Positions 6,302 to 11,876 of a DNA stretch of 11,876 nt are shown here, one piece after another. The notes under the pieces are model-generated. The model saw only the letters and a program-made list of their open reading frames with translations. It searched no databases and was not told the DNA's origin. The stretch is from NCBI GenBank assembly GCA_037134755.1, contig JBAXLO010000146.1, positions 1-11,876 on the forward strand, written 5' to 3'. The DNA comes from JBAXLO01 sp037134755. GTDB lineage: Bacteria > Bacteroidota > Bacteroidia > Bacteroidales > JACABE01. Made by a program: the position numbers and the translations under genes. Each line of letters opens with the position of its first letter. Within the stretch, counting starts at the first letter, position 1.

Positions 6302-7234
6302 ATGAAAAAATTATATATAATTTTAATCTTTGGAATGTCATTTGCTTCTTTTGGACAGAAATTGAAAACTTTTAAAGGATCGTTTGACGTTGGACTTGCA
6401 CAATCTGGCAGTGCAACCTACACTTATTTCGAAGATTCTTTAACAAGGGATTTTATAAAACAAGGTTCTTTTAAGTTTATATTTAAAGGGAAGGGAGATT
6501 ATTCTGGATATAATCAAACCATTACTGGGAATTATGTAAAAGGGTTAAAAAGTGGAATTTGGACATGTGTTATTACAATGCTAGATTTTGGAACTGGGAA
6601 TCCTTATGAAACAGGAACACTAACAATAATAGCTAATTATAAAAAAGGATATGCAGATGGTAATTGGAAGGAAGTATATTCTTCCAAAAACAGAGAACGA
6701 AATTTTGTTCACGGTCAACTTCAATGGCAACCATATAAAGCAATAAAAATAAAAGCTATTAATATGAATTTTAAGAATGGAGTACTAGTTGGTGTAGTTG
6801 ATATCAATGATGGATTTACTAAATATAAAGTAAAAGGAGGCTTTGACAACAACAGTTTTTGTATTGGAACATGGATAATCAATGATGGGTTTTCTGTTAG
6901 AAGTAGAATTTATAAGGATAATTTTCTTTATGAATCTCTTGATAGAAGTAATAATGGAAAGGTTCTAGAAGATCGTAAATATCAAACAGAATATAATAAC
7001 TATATAAAAGCTAAATCTATGTCTATAAATGAACGATATGAAGCTGGTTTAATTATTGATACTATTTGTGGAAATGAGGTTAAAGAAAGTACAAGTTATA
7101 TAATAGAGTATCTTACTGAATTATTAAAAAAACAGTATTTCTTTTATGAGTATATTGATGGAGATTTATCATATAAAGAAGGATTAGTAGGTGGGTGCGA
7201 GCTTCAAATTAAATACAGACAAAGTAAAAAATAA
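6302..7234 (+). CDS. Secreted protein with MORN-like repeats, function unknown
   Basis: The 310-aa product starts with a short basic, hydrophobic signal peptide (1-19, MKKLYIILIFGMSFASFGQ), with cleavage likely near the glutamine. There is no lipobox cysteine. The mature part is rich in aromatic residues and beta-strand-like stretches. Three segments fit the G-x-Y-x-x-G-x-x-x-G-x-W pattern of MORN_2/YwqK-like repeats: GNYVKGLKSGIW (76-87), ANYKKGYADGNW (111-122) and GGFDNNSFCIGTW (179-191). Such repeat proteins are common in Bacteroidota periplasms and envelopes, but no specific reaction is established. No catalytic motif was seen. A -7 box at 6183-6190 and a long leader precede it. The next gene follows after 108 bp on the same strand, with weak evidence for an operon. 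Confidence 0.75.
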   Translation: MKKLYIILIFGMSFASFGQKLKTFKGSFDVGLAQSGSATYTYFEDSLTRDFIKQGSFKFIFKGKGDYSGYNQTITGNYVKGLKSGIWTCVITMLDFGTGNPYETGTLTIIANYKKGYADGNWKEVYSSKNRERNFVHGQLQWQPYKAIKIKAINMNFKNGVLVGVVDINDGFTKYKVKGGFDNNSFCIGTWIINDGFSVRSRIYKDNFLYESLDRSNNGKVLEDRKYQTEYNNYIKAKSMSINERYEAGLIIDTICGNEVKESTSYIIEYLTELLKKQYFFYEYIDGDLSYKEGLVGGCELQIKYRQSKK

Positions 7235-7297
7235 AATTAAAGTTGAGTTTTAGATTTATTTTAATTTTAAATATATAATACACTATAAATTTCATCT

Positions 7298-7317
7298 TTC
7301 AAAATAATTATTTTGAA
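7298..7317. promoter_or_regulatory. Perfect 20-bp palindrome upstream of the 217-aa gene
   Basis: TTCAAAATAATTATTTTGAA is identical to its own reverse complement. It ends 25 bp before the ATG at 7343, where an operator for a dimeric regulator could lie. The AT-rich background makes chance more likely than for a mixed sequence. Confidence 0.4.
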
Positions 7318-7342
7318 TATTAACTAAAGTAATAATTATAGA

Positions 7343-7996
7343 ATGGCACTAAGTTATCTAATATATCACCCAAGAAGATGCCAAACCGTTATTGGAAACA
7401 TGAAAGTGTATCATGACAAGTTTGGTGGAAATGAAGACCCTTATATCTGGGATAATAAGTTTTTGCATACATATTGTCATATAACTCAATTGACAAACGA
7501 AGAAGGGCAAATCAATTTTTGGGTTTCAGGGAACTCATATCCAAACTTTACCCAATTATTTTGTGATTGTGTTTTTGTAATTGATAAAAAATACTTTTGG
7601 AAGAATGCAAACAATATAGATATGAATGATCCAATTGTTGACAACAATCAAACCTATGAACATCACTATAAATGGCATCTTCAGCATCCAATGAAAAGAA
7701 GACGATATACACTTAAAGCAGATAGCGAAAAAAGTTTTCAGCCACAGGATGTAAACAAAAATCTTATTGACATTGTACCGTTCTTAAATCAACAAGGAAT
7801 AACTACGGATAAACTTATTCAGGTAATTGCAATGACCAAAAATAGAAAGCGTACAATTAGTTCAAGACCTTTCCCATTAGAAATGGATATTGGACTAAAG
7901 CTTTATGATTATCTATTTTCAATTTCTACAATAAAACTTTTTGGTAAGCAACTTAGAAATAAACATCCAAACACAAATATATACAACGAAAGCTGA
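7343..7996 (+). CDS. Conserved-looking cytoplasmic protein of unknown function (217 aa)
   Basis: I do not recognise a named family with confidence. There is no signal peptide or membrane segment. The N-terminal half is rich in histidine, cysteine and aromatic residues: H9, C13, H24, H42, C45, H46, C74 and C76, with the stretches LHTYCHITQL (41-50) and INFWVSGNSYPNF (57-69). A basic motif, KRRRYTLKAD (118-127), leads into SFQPQD (131-136). The C-terminal half includes FLNQQGITTDKL (147-158), a SRPFPLEMD segment (174-182) and ends in a basic tail. The clustered His and Cys could bind metal, but that is a guess. It follows the secreted-protein gene by 108 bp and lies in a repeat-rich, low-GC region, which fits accessory DNA. 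Confidence 0.65.
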   Translation: MALSYLIYHPRRCQTVIGNMKVYHDKFGGNEDPYIWDNKFLHTYCHITQLTNEEGQINFWVSGNSYPNFTQLFCDCVFVIDKKYFWKNANNIDMNDPIVDNNQTYEHHYKWHLQHPMKRRRYTLKADSEKSFQPQDVNKNLIDIVPFLNQQGITTDKLIQVIAMTKNRKRTISSRPFPLEMDIGLKLYDYLFSISTIKLFGKQLRNKHPNTNIYNES

Positions 7997-8087
7997 TACT
8001 AAAATTCAATTAAATGAAATCCAAATATAATAATTTTATAACAATATATCATATATGTTTTAGAAATTATTTAATATAGATTATGCT

Positions 8088-8163
8088 ATCTTCTTCTCAT
8101 TTATATTTAAACCCGAGCTTTGGTTATAAGACCTCACCCCAACCCTCTCCAAAGGAGAGGGCG
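8088..8163 (-). repeat. Composite interspersed repeat, copy B
   Basis: On the minus strand the head is the perfect hairpin CCCTCTCC-TTT-GGAGAGGG (8143-8161) followed by TTGGGGTGAGGT. The tail TTATAACCAAAGCTCGGG, then TTTAAATATAAATGAG and AAGAAG, runs down to 8091. Order and spacing match copy A at 121-194. The tail is identical over 38 bp (8091-8128) to the copy at 8218-8255. Confidence 0.75.
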
Positions 8164-8217
8164 GAATACAGAGCAATATACAATGATTCATTTTATCTAA
8201 AGATAAGTTGTCTTTTC

Positions 8218-8256
8218 TTCTTCTCATTTATATTTAAACCCGAGCTTTGGTTATAA
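8218..8256 (-). repeat. Interspersed repeat tail, copy C (direct repeat of copy B tail)
   Basis: Thirty-eight bases (8218-8255) repeat 8091-8128 exactly, in the same orientation and 127 bp apart. The G-rich head is missing here. The perfect identity suggests recent duplication or ongoing homogenisation, whereas copies A and D have diverged. Confidence 0.85.
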
Positions 8257-8307
8257 ATAAAAATCAATTACGAATTAAAAATTACAAATTGTAATATATT
8301 TTATTCG

Positions 8308-8315
8308 TATCTTTG
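8308..8315 (+). promoter_or_regulatory. -7 promoter box for antitoxin copy 2
   Basis: TATCTTTG matches TANNTTTG and lies 15 bp before the ATG. The extended core TTCGTATCTTTG is the same as at antitoxin copy 1. Confidence 0.65.
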
Positions 8316-8330
8316 TAAAAAAAATAAGCA

Positions 8331-8573
8331 ATGGACTTACAAACAAAGAAAATAAACTTTATACAAGAATTTCTGAGGATTAATAGTGAAGAACTGATTA
8401 AAAAACTTGACAACTTGCTCCATAGCGAAAAGCGAAGAATTTACGAACAAGACTTAAAACCAATGTCAATTGAAAGTTTCAATGCAGCTATTGATCAATC
8501 TGAAGAAGATGTAGAGAATGGCAGAGTAGTAAATGCCAGAGAACTCCGAAAAGATATTGAAGAATGGAAGTAA
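8331..8573 (+). CDS. Antitoxin of a ParE/RelE-type pair, toxin lost (copy 2)
   Basis: This 80-aa protein begins MDLQTKKINFIQEFLRINSE and ends with the acidic tail IDQSEEDVENGRVVNARELR. It aligns gaplessly with the antitoxin at 822-1064 (39 of 80 identical by my count), including the shared N-terminal helix, the PMS-E-FN motif near 44-51 and the GR dipeptide before the last helix. Its role would be neutralising a cognate toxin and autoregulation, inferred from the family. Only an eight-codon toxin stub follows, so it is an orphan. It could still act against the toxin of another locus or retain a regulatory role. Codons are intact, which hints at selection or recent loss. A bidirectional terminator follows at 8676-8711. 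Confidence 0.8.
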   Translation: MDLQTKKINFIQEFLRINSEELIKKLDNLLHSEKRRIYEQDLKPMSIESFNAAIDQSEEDVENGRVVNARELRKDIEEWK

Positions 8574-8590
8574 AAGTGACATCGCAATGA
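8564..8590 (+). pseudogene. Stub of the toxin gene (8 codons)
   Basis: An ATG at 8564 overlaps the antitoxin by exactly 10 bp, as the toxin does at 822-831. It reads MEVKVT, a typical ParE-like first strand, then SQ and a TGA at 8588-8590. The sequence after about 8580 (ATCGCAATGACGG...) has no toxin character in any frame up to the terminator, so the rest of the gene seems replaced or deleted. Confidence 0.6.
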
Positions 8591-8631
8591 CGGCTTGGTT
8601 AATTGCAATGACATGATGGTATTGAGATTTA

Positions 8632-8662
8632 TCCGATAAGCGGTTTAAAACCGCTAACCGGA
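8632..8662. repeat. Compound hairpin with 17-nt inverted core
   Basis: AGCGGTTT-A-AAACCGCT at 8639-8655 is a perfect inverted repeat around one base. TCCG (8632-8635) and CGGA (8659-8662) extend the pairing beyond small internal loops. It lies between the toxin stub and the terminator and may be a dispersed repeat. Confidence 0.6.
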
Positions 8663-8675
8663 AAGACAAAAAAAT

Positions 8676-8711
8676 AAAGAAGGGCTGCCAAATCAATGAC
8701 AGCCCTTCTTT
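8676..8711. terminator. Bidirectional terminator between antitoxin copy 2 and pnp
   Basis: A 12-bp stem (8676-8687 with 8700-8711), containing AGAAGGGCTG and CAGCCCTTCT, closes a 12-nt loop. On the minus strand it is followed by a T-rich run (8665-8675) after pnp; on the plus strand it ends in TTTT. It can serve both converging transcripts. Confidence 0.9.
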
Positions 8712-8754
8712 TATTATAAAACTTCAAGTACTTTAAGTTTTTCAAGTACTTCCT

Positions 8755-10884
8755 TTAGTTTCTTGGAGGACGAGGTAACAATACTTTTCTGGAAAGCTTA
8801 AGTTTACCTGTCTTTTTATCTAGTTCAACTAATTTAACCTGGATTTTATCACCTACTTTTATACCGGAGTCTTCCATACTTTCAATGCGTCTCCAATCTA
8901 TTTCCGAGATATGTAGTAACCCATCTTTACCAGGAATAATTTCTACAAAAGCACCAAAAGGTTGTATGCTTTTGACAACTCCGTCATAAATCTGTCCAAT
9001 CTCAGGAACAGCAGTGATATTCTTAATTTTTTCAAGAACTAAATCGATAGAATCTTTATCAGCTGAAGCTATATCGATAATACCAAATTCACCTTCTTCA
9101 ACAATAGAAATAGTAGTTCCTGTTTCGCGTTGCATTTCCTGAATAACTTTACCACCAGTACCAATAATAGCACCAATAAATTCCTTAGGAATCTTAATCT
9201 GTACAATACGAGGTACGAATGGTTTATAATCTTCGCGTGGTTCGGTAATAGCTTTAGCCATTTCGCCAAGTATATGAGCTCTGCCTTCTTTAGCTTGAGC
9301 TAATGCTTCAGCAAGTACCTGATATGACAAACCATCTACTTTAATATCCATCTGGCAAGCAGTAATACCATCTTTAGTACCTGTAACTTTAAAGTCCATA
9401 TCACCAAGATGATCTTCATCACCTAATATGTCAGATAAAACAGCATACTTACCTGTTTTGCTATCACTAATCAAACCCATTGCAATACCTGATACCGGCT
9501 TTGGAATCTTAACACCTGCATCCATAAGAGCTAATGTACCTGCACAAACAGTTGCCATTGATGACGAACCATTTGATTCAAGAATATCAGAAACAATTCT
9601 TATAGTATAAGGATTGTCTTCACCTTGAGGTATAACAAATTTCAAAGCTCTCATTGCTAAATTGCCATGACCAACTTCTCTTCTACCTGTTCCTCTATTC
9701 ATTCTAACTTCACCAGTTGAAAAAGGAGGGAAATTATAATGTAATATAAAATCATTGGTGCCTTCGAAAATAGCACCATCAATCATTTGCTCATTTAATC
9801 TTGTTCCCAGTGTAACTGTTGTCAACGATTGAGTTTCACCTCTAGTAAACAATGCTGAACCATGTGCTGATGGTAAAAAGTCAGTTTCGCACCAGATAGG
9901 ACGAATTTCATTTAATTTACGTCCATCAAGACGTGTTCTTTCGTTTACAATTACATCTCTAACAGCTTCTTTGTGGATATCATGGAAATAATGTTTGATA
10001 AGGAAAGCTTTTTCTTTCTTTTCTTCATCACTCATTGGTTCAATAAAAGTTTCTAATACCTTTTCAAAGCTTTCTTTACGCACTTTCTTATTAGCAATAC
10101 CTTTTTTAGCTATTTCATAAAGATCAGCATAAACAGCAGCTTTCATTTTTTCTTTAAATTCAAGATCGTTTGTTTCGTGACAATAAACTCTTTTTACTGT
10201 AGAACCAACCATCTCTGCAAGCTCTAGCTGAGCTTTACATTGTATTTTTATAGCTTCATGACCTACTTTTAAGGCTTCGATCATAGCATCTTCAGATACT
10301 TCTTTCAGTTCGCCCTCAACCATCATGATATTATCAATAGAAGCAGCTATCATTAGATCAAGATCTGCTGTTGGAATATCATTAATAGGTGGGTTTACAA
10401 TATATTCTCCATTTATTCTAGCTACACGTACTTCCGAAATTGGTCCATTAAATGGGATATCAGAAACAGCAAGAGCAGCAGATGCAGCCAAAGCAGCCAA
10501 TGAATCAGGAGCGGTATTTCTATCCCCTGAAATTAAAGTAATAATTACCTGTACTTCCGCATGAAAATCATCTGGGAACAAAGGTCTCAATGCTCTATCA
10601 ACTAATCTTGATATTAATATTTCATATTCAGATGGACGAGCTTCTCTTTTAAAAAAGCCTCCGGGAAATCTTCCTACAGCTGCATATTTTTCTTGATAAT
10701 CTACAGAAAGGGGCATGAAGTCAACATTCTCTGCTGCTTCTTGTTTTGCTACAACAGTAGCTAATAACATTGTGTTTCCCATTCTAACCACAGCTGCACC
10801 ATCAGCTTGACGTGCTAATTTTCCGGTTTCAATAGTTATTGTTCTACCGTCGCCAAGTTCTATGACTTTTGAAATTGCTTGCAT
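8755..10884 (-). CDS. pnp: Polyribonucleotide nucleotidyltransferase (PNPase)
   Basis: The 709-aa product is a 3'-5' phosphorolytic exoribonuclease of RNA turnover, normally a homotrimer. From the ATG at 10884 the order is an N-terminal RNase PH domain (about 1-225), an alpha-helical linker, a second RNase PH domain (about 320-550), a KH domain with the IIGTGGK loop (573-579) and an S1 domain (about 630-702). In the second RNase PH domain, ESNGSSSM (436-443) is the phosphate-binding loop, and D491, D497 and K499 in GDEDHLGDMDFK match the metal-binding catalytic residues of E. coli PNPase. A TTG at 10905 would add seven residues, but it lies inside the flank of a strong hairpin, so ATG 10884 is preferred. 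rpsO is upstream on the same strand, as in many bacteria. Confidence 0.97.
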   Translation of the reverse strand: MQAISKVIELGDGRTITIETGKLARQADGAAVVRMGNTMLLATVVAKQEAAENVDFMPLSVDYQEKYAAVGRFPGGFFKREARPSEYEILISRLVDRALRPLFPDDFHAEVQVIITLISGDRNTAPDSLAALAASAALAVSDIPFNGPISEVRVARINGEYIVNPPINDIPTADLDLMIAASIDNIMMVEGELKEVSEDAMIEALKVGHEAIKIQCKAQLELAEMVGSTVKRVYCHETNDLEFKEKMKAAVYADLYEIAKKGIANKKVRKESFEKVLETFIEPMSDEEKKEKAFLIKHYFHDIHKEAVRDVIVNERTRLDGRKLNEIRPIWCETDFLPSAHGSALFTRGETQSLTTVTLGTRLNEQMIDGAIFEGTNDFILHYNFPPFSTGEVRMNRGTGRREVGHGNLAMRALKFVIPQGEDNPYTIRIVSDILESNGSSSMATVCAGTLALMDAGVKIPKPVSGIAMGLISDSKTGKYAVLSDILGDEDHLGDMDFKVTGTKDGITACQMDIKVDGLSYQVLAEALAQAKEGRAHILGEMAKAITEPREDYKPFVPRIVQIKIPKEFIGAIIGTGGKVIQEMQRETGTTISIVEEGEFGIIDIASADKDSIDLVLEKIKNITAVPEIGQIYDGVVKSIQPFGAFVEIIPGKDGLLHISEIDWRRIESMEDSGIKVGDKIQVKLVELDKKTGKLKLSRKVLLPRPPRN

Positions 10885-10903
10885 ATTTAGTTTTTTTAAA
10901 TAC

Positions 10904-10938
10904 AAAAAAAGGCAATTATAAGTCTAATTGCCTTTTTA
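10904..10938 (-). terminator. Hairpin with T-tract between rpsO and pnp
   Basis: A perfect 13-bp stem (10906-10918 with 10925-10937), containing GGCAATTA and TAATTGCC, closes a 6-nt loop. On the minus strand it is followed by seven T in a row. It has the form of an intrinsic terminator for rpsO and ends about 20 bp upstream of the pnp ATG. Confidence 0.88.
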
Positions 10939-10960
10939 CTTTTTTTTAGTTCTATTAAAA

Positions 10961-11230
10961 TTATTTTCTTAAGTTAAGCTTCTTTATGATAGCTCTGTAT
11001 CTTTCGATATCAACATCTTTCAGATAAGAAAGTAATTTACGTCTTCTACCAACCATTCTAACTAAAGAACGTTCTGTTGATTTATCTTTTCTGTTCACTT
11101 TTAAGTGTTCAGTAAGATGTTTTATTCTAAATGTGAATAAAGCTACCTGAGATTCAGTTGTTCCGCTGTCGAATTCAGATTTTCCGTATTCTTTGAAAAT
11201 GTCTTGTTTTGTTCCTGTTGTTAATTGCAT
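10961..11230 (-). CDS. rpsO: 30S ribosomal protein S15
   Basis: The 89-aa product is the usual S15 length. S15 binds 16S rRNA in the central domain and helps form the intersubunit bridge. Family motifs are visible: DTGTTESQVALFTFRIKHLTEHL-like sequence at 22-43 (here SGTTESQVALFTFRIKHLTE), then RSLVRMVGRRRKLLSYL (54-70) with the rRNA-binding basic cluster, and the closing segment ERYRAIIKKLNLRK. The start is ATG 11230, about 37 bp downstream of a -7 box on the minus strand (11268-11275). In many bacteria S15 represses its own mRNA through a structured leader; this leader is short and I cannot see the structure. A hairpin separates it from pnp. Confidence 0.97.
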   Translation of the reverse strand: MQLTTGTKQDIFKEYGKSEFDSGTTESQVALFTFRIKHLTEHLKVNRKDKSTERSLVRMVGRRRKLLSYLKDVDIERYRAIIKKLNLRK

Positions 11231-11267
11231 ACCTAAGAAATTATGTTCCGTCCTTAAAATGAGTTTG

Positions 11268-11275
11268 CAAAAGTA
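11268..11275 (-). promoter_or_regulatory. -7 promoter box for rpsO
   Basis: The minus strand reads TACTTTTG, matching TANNTTTG, 37 bp upstream of the ATG. No clear -33 TTTG is seen. It lies in the 246-bp AT-rich divergent gap between rpsO and the dehydrogenase gene, which otherwise shows no gene. Confidence 0.65.
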
Positions 11276-11476
11276 ATAATTATTTTGAAACTTTTAGTAT
11301 ATTTATTGAATATTTTTTACTTTTAAATATATATTCTTTTTTTATGGGATAATATTAGTTCAAATACAAATGATTATGATTTGATAATAAAAACAATTAT
11401 TTATTTTTTATGTTTACAATGATATATTATTTTACTTTGCATAAAAATTAGAATGATAAATTAAAAACTCATAATT

Positions 11477-11876
11477 ATGAACATAATCATTACAGGAGCA
11501 GGGAAGGGAATTGGTTTTGAAACTGTAAAAGCTTTTAGCAAAGATCCCAATAACAATATAATTACCATTTCACGTAATATTGATCAATTGAAAAATCTTG
11601 AAATTTTAGGTGAGAATACTTTTCTTTTCCCTATTTCATACGATTTATCTGATATTAATTTTGATTTAAAAGAAAGAATAGGTTCACATTTTAATAAAAT
11701 TGATATTCTTATTAATAATGCAGGATTACTTATCAACAAACCGTTTGATGATTTAACCGATAATGATTTTGATCAGATGTTTAATATAAATGTGAAAAGT
11801 GTTTTTAAACTGATAAATCTTTTGCTGCCATTTTTTCAACCAGAGTCTCATATTGTAAATATAAGTAGTATGGGAG
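11477..11876 (+). CDS. Short-chain dehydrogenase/reductase, N-terminal part (runs off the window)
   Basis: From ATG 11477 the frame is open to the last base (133 codons). The start, MNIIITGAGKGIGFETVKAF, carries the TGxxxGxG dinucleotide-binding motif (residues 6-13). NNAG is at 80-83, the conserved Asn of the NV pair is N105, and the sequence ends IVNISSMG, where S131 should be the first residue of the catalytic Ser-Tyr-Lys set. The Tyr and Lys lie beyond the window. The family performs NAD(P)-dependent oxidoreduction of alcohols, sugars or acyl carriers; the substrate cannot be told from this part. The N-terminus is very short before the glycine motif, normal for classical members. It is divergent from rpsO and likely has its own promoter near 11432 (TTACTTTG, an imperfect -7 match). 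Confidence 0.85.
   Translation, partial: MNIIITGAGKGIGFETVKAFSKDPNNNIITISRNIDQLKNLEILGENTFLFPISYDLSDINFDLKERIGSHFNKIDILINNAGLLINKPFDDLTDNDFDQMFNINVKSVFKLINLLLPFFQPESHIVNISSMG

Larger units (their letters stand above)
7997..8330. other. Intergenic region with two interspersed-repeat copies
   Basis: No gene is supported. AT-rich sequence to 8085 is followed by a composite repeat copy (8088-8163), a 54-bp unique segment, a second tail copy (8218-8256), AATTACGAATTA-type sequence (about 8268-8290), and the promoter of the antitoxin gene. Confidence 0.7.

Noticed and set aside
8574..8640. Rest of the second toxin gene in another frame
   Set aside because: No frame on the plus strand between the stub and the terminator gives ParE/RelE-like sequence; the interval is only about 100 bp.

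Overview
The window looks like Bacteroidota DNA. It is AT-rich, coding starts lack strong Shine-Dalgarno sequences, and several genes are preceded by the -7 box TANNTTTG typical of that phylum. The gene content agrees: a rpsO-pnp pair, a Bacteroidota-type alpha-oxoamine synthase, and a secreted protein with a short lipid-poor signal peptide ending in FGQ. The order cannot be fixed from this sequence; a Bacteroidales, Marinilabiliales or Flavobacteriales relative is plausible.

Layout. Bases 1-1064 hold a decaying minus-strand toxin-antitoxin locus: an intact 80-aa antitoxin, a ParE/RelE toxin broken by a one-base frameshift, remains of a short reading frame, and a 50-aa small protein. Bases 1065-1717 are non-coding and carry an 11-unit array of about 21 bp. 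Bases 1718-5105 are chromosomal housekeeping genes: mtgA (peptidoglycan glycosyltransferase), a convergent class I photolyase gene, and a divergent PLP-dependent acyl-CoA/ACP acyltransferase whose start is better placed at GTG 3849, because a full promoter lies between the longer TTG start and that codon. Bases 5106-6301 hold a strong terminator, an interspersed repeat copy and a second array of 21 bp with a different consensus. Bases 6302-7996 hold two genes of unknown function, one secreted with MORN-like repeats, the other cytoplasmic. Bases 7997-8330 carry two direct copies of an interspersed repeat. Bases 8331-8590 are a paralogue of the first antitoxin followed by only an eight-codon stub of its toxin. 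Bases 8676-11230 are pnp and rpsO on the minus strand, separated by a terminator-like hairpin, with a bidirectional terminator after pnp. A short-chain dehydrogenase gene begins at 11477 and runs off the end.

Most protein genes are ordinary. The unusual material is between them: two unrelated intergenic arrays that share a 21-bp period and an approximately 84-bp higher-order period; a composite interspersed repeat in four copies; and two related toxin-antitoxin loci with the same 10-bp gene overlap that have both lost a functional toxin. I do not see a clear new defence or biosynthetic system.
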